Numbered from the stretch's first letter, positions 48,148-56,943 are shown. The stretch is 64,000 nt of DNA from Shimia litoralis (GCF_005518135.1 NZ_SULI01000005.1:109073-173072); one strand, 5' to 3'. The notes: generated from the letters alone by a model not told the origin. Translations and numbers: made by a program.

Positions 48148-48870
48148 ATGATCTTAACGAACGGAATCGCGATGTTGCATCTAGGCCGCCTCATGACGTT
48201 GCTCCTGCTGATGACAGGAACGCCTCTGTTGGCGCAAAACCATCCGGTCGTTGTGGAAATGTACACCTCGCAAGGGTGTTCCTCTTGTCCGCCAGCAGAT
48301 GCGTTTTTTGACCAGCACCTTGCGGAGCGCGACGATGTCATCGCCTTGGCGTTGCATGTGGACTATTGGGATTACATCGGGTGGAAAGATGAATTTGCCA
48401 GTCCCGACTATACCAAACGCCAAAAAGCCTATGCGCGCGTTGCCGGCCATCGATCGGTGTATACGCCACAGATGATTGTGGGTGGTGTGGATCATGTGGT
48501 GGGCACCCACCCCGAAGAGGTCAACTCTCTGGTCCGTAAACATCAGTCTCTGGCAAGTCAGGTCGAGTTTTCGATCGAACGCAAAGGCAACAAGCTCCAT
48601 ATTCATGCCAAGGGGGGCGCGGTGAGTGACGAGATGGAAGTGCATCTTGTGCGCTATCGCCCTTCTGAAGAGGTCGCAATTAGGCGCGGGGAAAATGCTG
48701 GAAAATCCGTGCGTTACGCCAATATCGTGGACTCGTGGGACAGTATTGTCATGTGGAATGGCCGTAAAGATCTGAACGTGACAGCGCCCGTACGTGGCAA
48801 GGCGCCTGTGGTGGCCATCCTTCAGGTCGAAGGTTATGGGCCTATTTTGGCTGCGGCGCGCCTGCGCTAG
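48148..48870 (+). CDS. DUF1223 secreted thioredoxin-like protein
   Basis: 240 residues with a signal peptide (about 1-30, cleavage after LLAQ) and the DUF1223 start VVVEMYTSQGCSSCPPAD, with Cys44 and Cys47 as CxxC. Further family segments are HVDYWDYIGWKDEFASP and VYTPQMIVGG. A periplasmic redox or chaperone role is likely, not shown. AGGTGA lies just before ATG 48148. The stop overlaps the LpxL-like gene on the other strand by 4 bases. Confidence 0.88.
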   Translation: MILTNGIAMLHLGRLMTLLLLMTGTPLLAQNHPVVVEMYTSQGCSSCPPADAFFDQHLAERDDVIALALHVDYWDYIGWKDEFASPDYTKRQKAYARVAGHRSVYTPQMIVGGVDHVVGTHPEEVNSLVRKHQSLASQVEFSIERKGNKLHIHAKGGAVSDEMEVHLVRYRPSEEVAIRRGENAGKSVRYANIVDSWDSIVMWNGRKDLNVTAPVRGKAPVVAILQVEGYGPILAAARLR

Positions 48871-49778
48871 GGTTTCTTGGTTCTGAGATCAAGGTCGGCG
48901 TATTTCCAACGCCGATGAATCCAGAACCATTGATCCATGTTATCACGAATAAGGTCTTCCAGACCGGCATTGACTTGTTGCGTCATGGTCATGGCGTCCG
49001 AATGTGGAATCTCGTCCTGAACTACAATCCGAAAGCTAAGGCCGTCGGGATTGCGCAACCCATACACCGGTATCAGCGCCGCATTGAATTTCAAGGCCAG
49101 TTCGGCGGTCACAAGCGATGTCACGGCCTTTTGTCCAAAGAAATCAAGGGCCACACCGTCTTGGACGTAGAGATCGGTCAGAATACCCAAGACGCCGCCA
49201 GCTTTGATGTGGCGGACCATTTCCATCATCCCTTTGCGCCCTTGTTCGAACATCGGGGTGCCAATTTTGGAAATGGAATTTACGTAATGTGTGTTGAAAT
49301 ACGGGTTCGACATACGCCGATAGAGCGCCCCCATATTGTGGCCGCGGTGGATCAGGGCCGCGCGCACCACGTCATAGTTTCCCATATGACCTGTCACCAG
49401 AATAACTGGCCGCCCTTGGGCGCGTGCCGCCTCCAGTTTGTCGAGGCCTGGCCCAGAGATCGGGGACTCGATGGCGCGTGCGACGAATTCTTCACCAGAA
49501 TAAATCTCGATCAGGGTGCGGCCGACGTTGTTGGGGACGGCTTTGCACAGGTGATCGACTTGATCTTGTGGCAGGTCAGGCAGCACATGATGTAGGTTTT
49601 CACGAATGCGTTTGCGGAATCCCGCGATTGGGGCAAACACGCCCGAGACCAGTGCCCCCATCATGCGCACACGTGTGGCATAGGGCAACGCCAGTGCAAG
49701 GCGGAGCGCACCAGTCAAAACCAAATTGATTGTGTAATCTCTGGCGCGGCGGCCAAATGGCGGTGTGTCCGTTTTCAT
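48867..49778 (-). CDS. Lysophospholipid/lipid A acyltransferase, LpxL/HtrB family
   Basis: 303 residues. The H-x4-D catalytic pair is His131/Asp136 in VTGHMGNYDVV; a segment ILTDLYVQDGVALDFFGQKA and the FWIHRRWK end are also typical. The enzyme adds a secondary acyl chain to lipid A or a related lipid at the inner membrane. The ATG overlaps the stop of the EamA gene (ATGA). Exact acyl acceptor not certain. Confidence 0.87.
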   Translation of the reverse strand: MKTDTPPFGRRARDYTINLVLTGALRLALALPYATRVRMMGALVSGVFAPIAGFRKRIRENLHHVLPDLPQDQVDHLCKAVPNNVGRTLIEIYSGEEFVARAIESPISGPGLDKLEAARAQGRPVILVTGHMGNYDVVRAALIHRGHNMGALYRRMSNPYFNTHYVNSISKIGTPMFEQGRKGMMEMVRHIKAGGVLGILTDLYVQDGVALDFFGQKAVTSLVTAELALKFNAALIPVYGLRNPDGLSFRIVVQDEIPHSDAMTMTQQVNAGLEDLIRDNMDQWFWIHRRWKYADLDLRTKKP

Positions 49779-50656
49779 TCTTTGGCCCGGCGGAATGTTT
49801 CACGATGCCAGACATAGATGCCCGCGCTTGCGATCACAAGGGCACCGACAATTGTCCACATGTCCGGGAACTCGGCGAAAAATACGACGCCCCAGAAGGT
49901 CGCAAAGATCAGACCGGTATAGCCGAACGGGGCTAACAATCCGGCTTCGCCCTGCGACAAGGCTTGAATCAGCAACAGTTGCGATGTGGTGCCAAAAATC
50001 ACAATCAAGATCATCAGGCCAATGCTGGTCGCGTCCGGTGGCGTCCAGTTGGGCACAACCATGACACTGAGAACCAGCGTTCCGAACAGGCCTGTGTACA
50101 GCAGCGATGTCCAGATGTTTTCATCTTTCCCAACAAAGCGCGTCGCCAGATTATAGCCGCTGATAAACATCGCTGCGACAAGCGGATAGATTGCGTAGGG
50201 CGAAAACACGCTTGCACCCGGGCGGATGATGATGAGCGCGCCTATCAATGCGATGCCAATGCCGATCAAACGTCGCGGCCCGAGACCTTCTTTGAGAAAA
50301 ACCGCGGCGCCAATCGTGATCAGGATAGGATTGATGTTCATAATCGCGGTGGCCTCGGCCAAGCCAATATTGCTGATCCCGATGAAAAAGCACCACGTGG
50401 CGCATAACAAAAAGAGCGAGCGCATGAGTTGAAGCAGCGGATAGCGCGTCTTGAGCACGGCAGGAAACCTGTGCCGGACCAGAAAGAGCACCAGAATCAT
50501 TTGGCCTGCATAGCGTGTCCAAAGCGCGGGAATGATCCCGATGCGCGGCGAGAGTGCTTTGGCTGTGGCATCCATTAACGAGAATGCCAACACGGCCGCG
50601 ACCATCAAGACGATGGCGCGGGCATTGGGTGACAAGGCGTAAAACCGGTTCAACAC
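49775..50656 (-). CDS. EamA/DMT-family transporter
   Basis: 293 residues, ten spans in two EamA repeats. It begins NARAIVLMVAAVLAFSLMDATAKAL and has a WTRYAGQMILV block typical of the S-adenosylmethionine/drug-metabolite family used in alphaproteobacteria. GTG 50656 has AAGGA eight bases upstream. It is first of a two-gene unit with the acyltransferase. Substrate unknown. Confidence 0.85.
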   Translation of the reverse strand: MLNRFYALSPNARAIVLMVAAVLAFSLMDATAKALSPRIGIIPALWTRYAGQMILVLFLVRHRFPAVLKTRYPLLQLMRSLFLLCATWCFFIGISNIGLAEATAIMNINPILITIGAAVFLKEGLGPRRLIGIGIALIGALIIIRPGASVFSPYAIYPLVAAMFISGYNLATRFVGKDENIWTSLLYTGLFGTLVLSVMVVPNWTPPDATSIGLMILIVIFGTTSQLLLIQALSQGEAGLLAPFGYTGLIFATFWGVVFFAEFPDMWTIVGALVIASAGIYVWHRETFRRAKE

Positions 50657-50749
50657 AGGATGGGTCCTTCAAACAGACCTCCAGTTACGCGGCTGCGGGG
50701 GGCACTGTAAACACACGTCTCCCAATATCGTGCGGGTATGACAGTAAGA

Positions 50750-51811
50750 TTATGGTGGCGCGTCGTCCTCGGGTTGGATCAATGTGATATCGCCGCTGGC
50801 TTGTAAGGAGCGTATCGCGCCAATGACGGCCGTCATGGCTGTTTCACCGTCCTTAAGCGAAACCTTGCCGCGATCTTGGGCGTCTTCACGCAATTGGTCC
50901 GCCAATCTTGACGACGTATTTTCAAGCAGGAATGTGCTTGCTGCTCCAAGGTCATCGGTTGCGGCATAGGCAAACGCCGTCACCAAGTCGGTCTGATCAA
51001 CCTCGCGCAGAATGCGCGGCACATCCCGTGGCGTGATCCGAGCCGGGATGTCAGCGTAGGTGAAAATTGCTTTGCGCACCAAGGTGGCAAACCCTGCATC
51101 GGTTTCCTCAAGGCCAGACAACACGTCGTCGCGTGTAGAGGCCATGGAATAATTCAAAATGGCGCCCACACGATCCACGGGTTCCTCGGAAAACGCCCGG
51201 TCTGGCACATCATCCAGCTGTGCCGCCAAAGAAATTCCGATTCTGTCCACGGCTTCGGGGGTGATGCCCGCTGTCAATGACACCGCATAGGTGATGCGCC
51301 GCGCCTTGGCACCGGGCAGCGCGCTGAGCAATTCAGCTGCTTTGGCCACATCCAGCTTGGAGAGCATCACAGCCGCGACCTCGATGCTTTCTTGTTCGGT
51401 AAATGTGACAAGCTGAGGGATAGCGAGACCGCGAATACGGCTCCAGGGGTCGCCCGATTGGCGCACACCGGCCTCTTTGCGCAGCCGTGCGGCGGTCAGG
51501 GGGCTTATGCGACCCTCAAGCGCTGTGAGTGCACCAGAAATGCCATTGGGGAATGATAGGCCGACGGATTCAAGCTCGGCTGCGAATTCCATGACAACAG
51601 AGGCCAAGGTATCGCGATCAACATAGCGCATCGTCCCCATGGCATGGGTCAAGGCCCCCTGAAGATCATCGGGCAATTCTGTCAGCGAAACGTCTGCGCC
51701 CTCGTTCAACAGAAACCGCACAATAATTGCTGCCTTTTGCTGGCGGCTAAGAGAAACGGGAGCAGGGGGGACAGGTGGCGCGATTTGCGCCACCTTGTTG
51801 GAGAGAGTCAT
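50750..51811 (-). CDS. fliG: Flagellar motor switch protein FliG
   Basis: 353 residues, usual length. N-terminal LSRQQKAAIIVRFLLNEG, middle domain and a C-terminal torque domain with the DVPRILREVDQTDLVTAFAYA helix, whose charged residues meet the stator in E. coli FliG. It forms the rotor ring at the membrane with FliF and FliM. ATG 51811 follows AAAGGATCC. No other flagellar gene is near; it starts 59 bases after the TPR-cysteine-motif gene. Confidence 0.88.
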   Translation of the reverse strand: MTLSNKVAQIAPPVPPAPVSLSRQQKAAIIVRFLLNEGADVSLTELPDDLQGALTHAMGTMRYVDRDTLASVVMEFAAELESVGLSFPNGISGALTALEGRISPLTAARLRKEAGVRQSGDPWSRIRGLAIPQLVTFTEQESIEVAAVMLSKLDVAKAAELLSALPGAKARRITYAVSLTAGITPEAVDRIGISLAAQLDDVPDRAFSEEPVDRVGAILNYSMASTRDDVLSGLEETDAGFATLVRKAIFTYADIPARITPRDVPRILREVDQTDLVTAFAYAATDDLGAASTFLLENTSSRLADQLREDAQDRGKVSLKDGETAMTAVIGAIRSLQASGDITLIQPEDDAPP

Positions 51812-51870
51812 CCGCAGGATCCTTTGACTTTGGGCAGATAAGACCACCCAAGAGTGAAAAAATCCTGAAC

Positions 51871-52413
51871 CTAATAGTTGTAAGTTTGACCACTGCGAAT
51901 GGCGGCCTCGAGGGATTGCTCGGGCCAAGTGCCTGCTCCCCCACGTGCGCGGATTTCCTTAAGCTGCAAAAATGCCAGATACGTATCGCCGGATTCAACG
52001 AAGGCCTGACCCATATAAGAGCGCACCAAAAGGTTATCTGGGTTTGATGCGATGGCCTGTTGGTAAAAGCTCATGCCAAGATCAACATTGCCCATCTTGC
52101 GGTTGGTGAATCCCCAATAGGTCAGCACGCGATCATCAGTTTGATCAGACATGGCAGACAGAACGATCTGGGCATTTTCGTATTGTCCGGCATAGGCATA
52201 TTCGCGCACGGCTTGGTACAAAATGTCGTCACTTAGGTCAGATCGTTGCGCTTTGACACACCGCTTTTTCTTGTCATTCCACACCTTGCCCTTTTTACAA
52301 TCCTTCGTGGTCTTGGTGGGCTTTGGCACAAACGGATCATCGGCACCTGCAGCCATCACCGACATGGGAGCCAAGGCAATTGCGGCCGCTGCTAAGATGG
52401 AAGGTACTTTCAT
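51871..52413 (-). CDS. Secreted TPR protein with two-cysteine motif
   Basis: 180 residues. Signal peptide to about 22 (cleavage after MAA). A short motif CKKGKVWNDKKKRC (39-52) fits C-x2-G-x2-W-[DN]-x5-C, also found in the three small genes upstream. TPR-like helices follow from about 62 to 155. ATG 52413 has CGGAG six bases upstream. Probably periplasmic; TPRs suggest protein binding. Function unknown. Confidence 0.72.
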   Translation of the reverse strand: MKVPSILAAAAIALAPMSVMAAGADDPFVPKPTKTTKDCKKGKVWNDKKKRCVKAQRSDLSDDILYQAVREYAYAGQYENAQIVLSAMSDQTDDRVLTYWGFTNRKMGNVDLGMSFYQQAIASNPDNLLVRSYMGQAFVESGDTYLAFLQLKEIRARGGAGTWPEQSLEAAIRSGQTYNY

Positions 52414-52437
52414 AAAATTCTCCGTCATAAAGTGTGG

Positions 52438-52584
52438 TTATCTGCCGTTGTCATAGATGCACATGTTGTCACGTGTGTCCCAATATGACCCCGGTGGGCA
52501 TTTTTGAGGATTTGCATAGGCCGCTGAGGCTGCCATCAGGATGGCAGAACAGATGGATGCTCTGATAAATGTCGCGTTCAACAT
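52438..52584 (-). CDS. Very small secreted cysteine-motif protein A
   Basis: 48 residues, too short for usual calling. Signal peptide to about residue 24 (ending AAYA), then NPQKCPPGSYWDTRDNMC and the end IYDNGR. Two cysteines fit C-x2-G-x2-W-D-x5-C. GAGGAG lies about 5 bases before the ATG, which is a strong ribosome site. The TPR gene follows 24 bases later. The mature peptide would be about 24 residues with one disulfide. Confidence 0.72.
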   Translation of the reverse strand: MLNATFIRASICSAILMAASAAYANPQKCPPGSYWDTRDNMCIYDNGR

Positions 52585-52634
52585 GTTTATCTCCTCAGCA
52601 TGCGATGCTTAATACATGCGTTAAATTGAATGTA

Positions 52635-52660
52635 GGTGTTGCAACGTATATTGCAACACC
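52635..52660. promoter_or_regulatory. Perfect 10-bp inverted repeat between small genes B and A
   Basis: GGTGTTGCAA (52635-52644) and TTGCAACACC (52651-52660) surround a 6-base centre. No T-run follows on either strand, so it looks more like an operator or an mRNA processing stem than a terminator. It is 51 bases before the start of gene A. Confidence 0.5.
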
Positions 52661-52740
52661 AAAATGTGGATTTCAGTACCACAACCAAAGTACCCAAAAG
52701 ATCAAAACGTTTTCACGTTCGGGTGTGTTTCAGGTCGCCC

Positions 52741-52911
52741 CTAAATCCAATTGGCCGCCAGACACATCTGGTCCGTGGCATCCCAATAGAACCCGGGGTC
52801 ACATCTTGTCCCGTTTTTTTCACCAATACCTGTTTTGATATTTGCACCACTGGCCAGTGCAGTCATCGGCAGCATACCAATCGCCGTTACAACGAGAATG
52901 TTCTTAAACAT
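52741..52911 (-). CDS. Very small secreted cysteine-motif protein B
   Basis: 56 residues. Signal peptide to about residue 20 (ending ALA), a short linker SGANIKTGIGEKNGTR, then CDPGFYWDATDQMC (Cys37, Cys50) and the end LAANWI. The motif matches its neighbours. AGAGGAG stands about 8 bases before ATG 52911. It begins 13 bases after the stop of gene C. Function unknown. Confidence 0.74.
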   Translation of the reverse strand: MFKNILVVTAIGMLPMTALASGANIKTGIGEKNGTRCDPGFYWDATDQMCLAANWI

Positions 52912-52924
52912 AGGTCTTCTCCTC

Positions 52925-53092
52925 TTAGCGCCCATTGTCGGGCATGCACATTTTTTCTGCTGCGTCCCATGAAAATCCGTCGTTACAGTATTCGCGGTTT
53001 TCGTCCGAATGAATGGTCAGAGACGTGATTGGCTGCGCTTGCGCCATGGCCGGAAGCGTCAGGGCGGCGCTCAAAAATATCGCGTATTTCAT
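52925..53092 (-). CDS. Very small secreted cysteine-motif protein C
   Basis: 55 residues. Signal peptide to about residue 18-20 (ending AQAQ), a linker PITSLTIHSDENREY, then CNDGFSWDAAEKMC (Cys36, Cys49) and the end MPDNGR, similar to the end of gene A. AAAGGTGA precedes the ATG. It appears to be first of a run C-B-A-TPR on the minus strand. Function unknown. Confidence 0.72.
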   Translation of the reverse strand: MKYAIFLSAALTLPAMAQAQPITSLTIHSDENREYCNDGFSWDAAEKMCMPDNGR

Positions 53093-53167
53093 GTGATCAC
53101 CTTTCGGGTGGTTCGTTTCAGTTCGATACCAATGGTACGGGGCACCTGCAGATTTGGATCACTTAAA

Positions 53168-53205
53168 CACAAAAAAGGCCGGACAGATGTCTCTGTACCG
53201 GCCTC
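53168..53205 (-). terminator. Intrinsic terminator of purB
   Basis: On the minus strand GGCCGG-TACAGA pairs with TCTGT-CCGGCC (arms 53192-53203 and 53177-53187) followed by TTTTTT. It lies 27 bases after the purB stop. Confidence 0.9.
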
Positions 53206-53229
53206 TGATCTCAGTGGGGTGATAAGGTT

Positions 53230-54534
53230 TTAGTCGCCAAACACCCGCGCAAAAATCGTATCGACGTGTTTGGTGTGGTACCCGAGGTCGAACTTTTCTT
53301 CGATTTCTTCGACCGACAGAGCCTTGACCACATCAGCGTCATTCAGCAATTCAGTTTTGAAATCACAGCCGGTTTCCCAGACTTTCAGTGCGTTGCGCTG
53401 AACCATCTTGTAACTGTCTTCGCGGCTGACGCCCGCTTGGGTCAGTGCCAATAGCACACGTTGGCTCATCACAAGGCCAGGGAACTTGTTCATATTGGCC
53501 AGCATGTTGTCTGGGTACACCAACAGTTTGTCGATGACCGAGGTCAAACGTACCAAAGCAAAGTCCAGCGTGATCGTTGTGTCTGGGCCAATGTTACGCT
53601 CAACGGACGAGTGCGAAATATCACGCTCGTGCCAGAGGGCAACGTTTTCCATCGCGGGGATCACCGCCATACGCACCAAACGGGCCAGACCCGTCAGGTT
53701 TTCAGTCAGCACAGGGTTTTTCTTGTGCGGCATCGCAGACGAGCCTTTTTGACCCATCGAGAAAAACTCGGCGGCTTCCAGCACTTCGGTACGCTGCATG
53801 TGGCGAATTTCTGTGGCGATGTTTTCGATCGACGATCCCACAACCCCAAGGGCTGCAAAGAAGGCCGCGTGGCGGTCGCGCGGGATCACTTGGGTCGAAA
53901 TCGGCTCTGGCTCGAGGCCCAGTTTTTCACAAACGTGCTCTTCGACGGCGGGGTCGATATTTGCAAACGTGCCTACAGCGCCGGAAATAGCGCCGGTTGC
54001 GATTTCATGGCGTGCGCGCTTCAAACGCTTTAGGTTCCGATCCATCTCTGCATAGAACCGCGCAAACGTCAGGCCCATGGTGGTGGGTTCGGCGTGAATG
54101 CCGTGGCTGCGGCCGATACGGATGGTGTCTTTGTGCTCGAGTGCGCGCTTTTTGAGCGCAACCAACAGACCTTTGGTGTCTTCGATCAGGATGTCCGCAG
54201 CTTTGACCAGCTGCACGTTAAAGCAGGTGTCCAAAACATCGGAGGATGTCATGCCTTGATGCACAAAACGAGCTTCGTCGCTGCCGACATGTTCGGCCAA
54301 GTGGGTCAGAAAGGCGATGACGTCGTGTTTGGTTTCGGCTTCGATTTCGTCGATACGGGCCACGTCAAATTCTACATCTTTGGCTTTCCAAACGGCATCC
54401 GCGTTTTCGCGGGGGATCACGCCCAGATCTGCCATTGCGTCACACGCGTGGGCTTCGATCTCGTACCAGATTTTGAATTTGGATTGGGGTGACCAGATGG
54501 CAACCATTTCAGGGCGGCTATAGCGAGGGATCAT
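53230..54534 (-). CDS. purB: Adenylosuccinate lyase
   Basis: 434 residues of the fumarase/aspartase superfamily. The signature GSSAMPHKKNP is present near 264-274, with a TSSDVLDT segment and the RSHGIHAEPTT block carrying the catalytic His. It catalyses two steps of purine synthesis: SAICAR to AICAR and adenylosuccinate to AMP. MIPRYSRPEM is the usual start. Single gene with a strong terminator. Confidence 0.95.
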   Translation of the reverse strand: MIPRYSRPEMVAIWSPQSKFKIWYEIEAHACDAMADLGVIPRENADAVWKAKDVEFDVARIDEIEAETKHDVIAFLTHLAEHVGSDEARFVHQGMTSSDVLDTCFNVQLVKAADILIEDTKGLLVALKKRALEHKDTIRIGRSHGIHAEPTTMGLTFARFYAEMDRNLKRLKRARHEIATGAISGAVGTFANIDPAVEEHVCEKLGLEPEPISTQVIPRDRHAAFFAALGVVGSSIENIATEIRHMQRTEVLEAAEFFSMGQKGSSAMPHKKNPVLTENLTGLARLVRMAVIPAMENVALWHERDISHSSVERNIGPDTTITLDFALVRLTSVIDKLLVYPDNMLANMNKFPGLVMSQRVLLALTQAGVSREDSYKMVQRNALKVWETGCDFKTELLNDADVVKALSVEEIEEKFDLGYHTKHVDTIFARVFGD

Positions 54535-54725
54535 GTGACGACCTTGTTTTGTTAGGCGGGAGTTGGGCGCGGTTTAGCCCTTGGGGGCGGTCTCGGCAAG
54601 GTATGAGGCCACACCTGAGACGGATTGCCCTGATATTTAGGACATCCGGGGCAAATTGGGGGCAAGTTGGGTGGACTACGCTTTGAACTGGGCTAGTATT
54701 GGGCAAGCAATCTGGAGATAGGGTA

Positions 54726-55298
54726 ATGATGCGACTTGGATTTTCAAAACACGTGCGCCGTTGGGCCGGAGCAGGAGCACTGGTTCTGGCGTCGTCGCTG
54801 GGTGTCGCTGCAGATGTCCCGGTGCAATACACCGACGGCGGCAAGGCCTTGTTTCGCGTGATGGTTCCAGATTTTTGGGAAATGCGCGCCGGTGGATCGC
54901 GGATGCTGACGGCACCCGGTGATGATGCTGCACGCGAAGTGCCGCGTTTGATCGGTTTGTCGCCCGAGGCCTATGATGATGCATGGGTCGGATTTATCGT
55001 GCCGCGCAACGTACGCACCATTGAGCAAGGCAAGGCGTATATGCGCGAAATCGGCCCACATCTGGTGAAAAATCCCGAAGTCAGCCGCAGTCATAACAAT
55101 CCGGTCGCGGGATTGCCTGCCTACACTGTGGCGGGGACTGGCAAACGGGGGGGCAAGAAAGTCGACTTTACCGCTGTCCTGATCAAGATGCCAAATGGCA
55201 AAGTCGCTTTTTCGGTGACCGTGCTTGAAAAGGGGTATGACCCCTCAGTGCTCAATGACATCAATGGAATGTACGCGTCATTCCGTGCGATCCGCTAG
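54726..55298 (+). CDS. Secreted protein of unknown function
   Basis: 190 residues. N-terminal signal sequence (basic start then GAGALVLASSLGVAADVP). The mature part begins VQYTDGGKALFRVMVPDFWEMRAGG, then an alpha/beta pattern ending in a segment YDPSVLNDINGMYASFRAIR, as seen in small periplasmic proteins with a PsbP/Mog1-like layout; this likeness is a guess. ATG 54726 has GGAGATAGGG upstream; ATG 54729 is equally possible. A lipoprotein gene follows 12 bases after the stop. Confidence 0.68.
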   Translation: MMRLGFSKHVRRWAGAGALVLASSLGVAADVPVQYTDGGKALFRVMVPDFWEMRAGGSRMLTAPGDDAAREVPRLIGLSPEAYDDAWVGFIVPRNVRTIEQGKAYMREIGPHLVKNPEVSRSHNNPVAGLPAYTVAGTGKRGGKKVDFTAVLIKMPNGKVAFSVTVLEKGYDPSVLNDINGMYASFRAIR

Positions 55299-55310
55299 AG
55301 GAGAGATCAT

Positions 55311-55592
55311 ATGCTTATGAAAAAAACTGTTCTGGCGATTGCTGGTCTGGGAATGGGCGCAGTGACCCTAAGTGGCTGTGATAGCACGTCATATTCCGGC
55401 GGCGTGAGCACAGGGGTGTATTATGACTCCATGATGTGGAATGACTATTATCGTCCGTATCCGCCCAACCGCCCACACCCCCCAGAGCGTCCGGTGAAGC
55501 CAGTGCATCCGATTGCACCGCAACCACCTGTGCGTCCGACACCGCCGATGCGTCCAACGCCGCCCATGCACCGCCCGTCGCCTCGCCGATAA
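55311..55592 (+). CDS. Proline-rich small lipoprotein
   Basis: 93 residues with a lipoprotein signal (lipobox LSGC, Cys23). The mature part has a Tyr-rich segment STGVYYDSMMWNDYY and then a Pro/Arg/His repeat region with units like RPTPPM and HPPERP. AGGAG lies eight bases before ATG 55311. The extended Pro-rich tail could span part of the periplasm or bind peptidoglycan; not shown. Followed by a terminator. Confidence 0.7.
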   Translation: MLMKKTVLAIAGLGMGAVTLSGCDSTSYSGGVSTGVYYDSMMWNDYYRPYPPNRPHPPERPVKPVHPIAPQPPVRPTPPMRPTPPMHRPSPRR

Positions 55593-55621
55593 TAGTAGCC
55601 TGCGGGCACCATCAGTCTTAG

Positions 55622-55652
55622 AGAGCCGCCTCGTGATTGGGGCGGCTTTTCA
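55622..55652 (+). terminator. Intrinsic terminator after the lipoprotein gene
   Basis: AGCCGCC (55624-55630) pairs with GGCGGCT (55641-55647), followed by TTT. It is about 32 bases after the stop. Confidence 0.75.
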
Positions 55653-55704
55653 GTGAGGGGCGCAGGGCGCTAGACGGCTTTTGCTGGGGCAGGCGTGGTG
55701 TGGA

Positions 55705-56943
55705 TCATTGGGACCGGTTGTCGGCCATGTCGGCCAGTTCGGTTCTGATATGACTGGTGCGCTCTAGGGTTCGATGCACAGGGCATTTGTCGGCAATCTC
55801 TAGGAGCTTCTGGCGTTGGTCATCGGTGAGGGCATCGCCACACAAATGAATGACACGTTTGAAATTATCGACTTTTTCACCGGTTCTTGTATTGGCATCT
55901 TGCGCATGGACTTTGTCATGACAGACATCCACCCAGACATGCGCGAGTGGCCACCCTTTGCGGCGCGCATACATGCGAATGGTCATGGATGTGCAGGCAC
56001 CTAAGCCCGCCGACAAAAAGCCATAGGGCGACATGCCCTTATTGGTGCCGCCATAGACCATGGGTTCGTCTGCCAATGCATGATGAAACGGACCAGAGTT
56101 GATATCTTGCAAAAATCCGGCGGGGTCGACCTCTGAGACGCGCACAATCCCTTCGGGCGTGCCGGGTTGTGGGGCTGGTGGGGATAGATCAAGATACCGC
56201 ACGACCCACGCCGCAATGACTTCGGCTGCGTATTCCGCGTCTTGGGCACGGCTGATCAGATGATCGGCATTATCAAGCGTGACAAAGCTCTTGGGGTGTT
56301 TGGCGGCTATGAAGATTTGACTGGCATTCTCGATGCCGACGATGTCATCCAACGGTGCATGCAATACCAAAAGTGCGGCGTCCAATTCGGAAATATAGGG
56401 CGCGAGGGTGCTGGCGCAGACGTCATCCACAAATGACTTGCTGACGGTAAATTTTCGCCCCCCAAGGCACACCTCGGCTTGGCCGTTGTCATTGATGTCT
56501 TGCAAACTGTCGCCAAAGTTATGGGTCACATGCCCCGGATCAAATGGCGCGCCAAGCGTGACCACGGCTTTGGTTGTTGGGACATCTGACGCGGCCCGCA
56601 AGATCGCGGCCCCGCCAAGGCTGTGTCCGATCATGAGGTCGGGCGCCAGATCGCGGGATTTAAGATAGGAGGCTGCGGCGATGATGTCCTGCACATTCGA
56701 GGTAAACGTCGTGTTGCCGAACTCGCCGTCTGAATGACCGAGCCCGGTAAAGTCAAAACGCAACACAGCAATCCCCATTGTTGCCAACCGCGACGCAATT
56801 CTGCGTGCTGCGGGGATATCTTTGGAGCAGGTAAAGCAATGGGCAAACAAGGCTGTGGCAAGATGTGGACCATCCGGACGATCAAGTCGTGCCGCCAGGG
56901 TTTGTCCATTATGGCCGGGGAAGGTGATGCGTTCAGAGGGCAT
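55705..56943 (-). CDS. Bifunctional alpha/beta hydrolase-OsmC protein
   Basis: 412 residues, two domains. The N-terminal hydrolase (1-250) has nucleophile Ser108 in GHSLGG, an acid near HAPLDD (199-200) and His228 in NADHLI. The C-terminal OsmC domain (about 265-405) has the peroxidatic Cys317 in LGACTSM and Cys387 in KCPVHRTL. OsmC domains reduce organic hydroperoxides; the hydrolase domain could free an acyl hydroperoxide for it, which is inference. Fusions of this type are known in proteobacteria. Single gene. Confidence 0.88.
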   Translation of the reverse strand: MPSERITFPGHNGQTLAARLDRPDGPHLATALFAHCFTCSKDIPAARRIASRLATMGIAVLRFDFTGLGHSDGEFGNTTFTSNVQDIIAAASYLKSRDLAPDLMIGHSLGGAAILRAASDVPTTKAVVTLGAPFDPGHVTHNFGDSLQDINDNGQAEVCLGGRKFTVSKSFVDDVCASTLAPYISELDAALLVLHAPLDDIVGIENASQIFIAAKHPKSFVTLDNADHLISRAQDAEYAAEVIAAWVVRYLDLSPPAPQPGTPEGIVRVSEVDPAGFLQDINSGPFHHALADEPMVYGGTNKGMSPYGFLSAGLGACTSMTIRMYARRKGWPLAHVWVDVCHDKVHAQDANTRTGEKVDNFKRVIHLCGDALTDDQRQKLLEIADKCPVHRTLERTSHIRTELADMADNRSQ

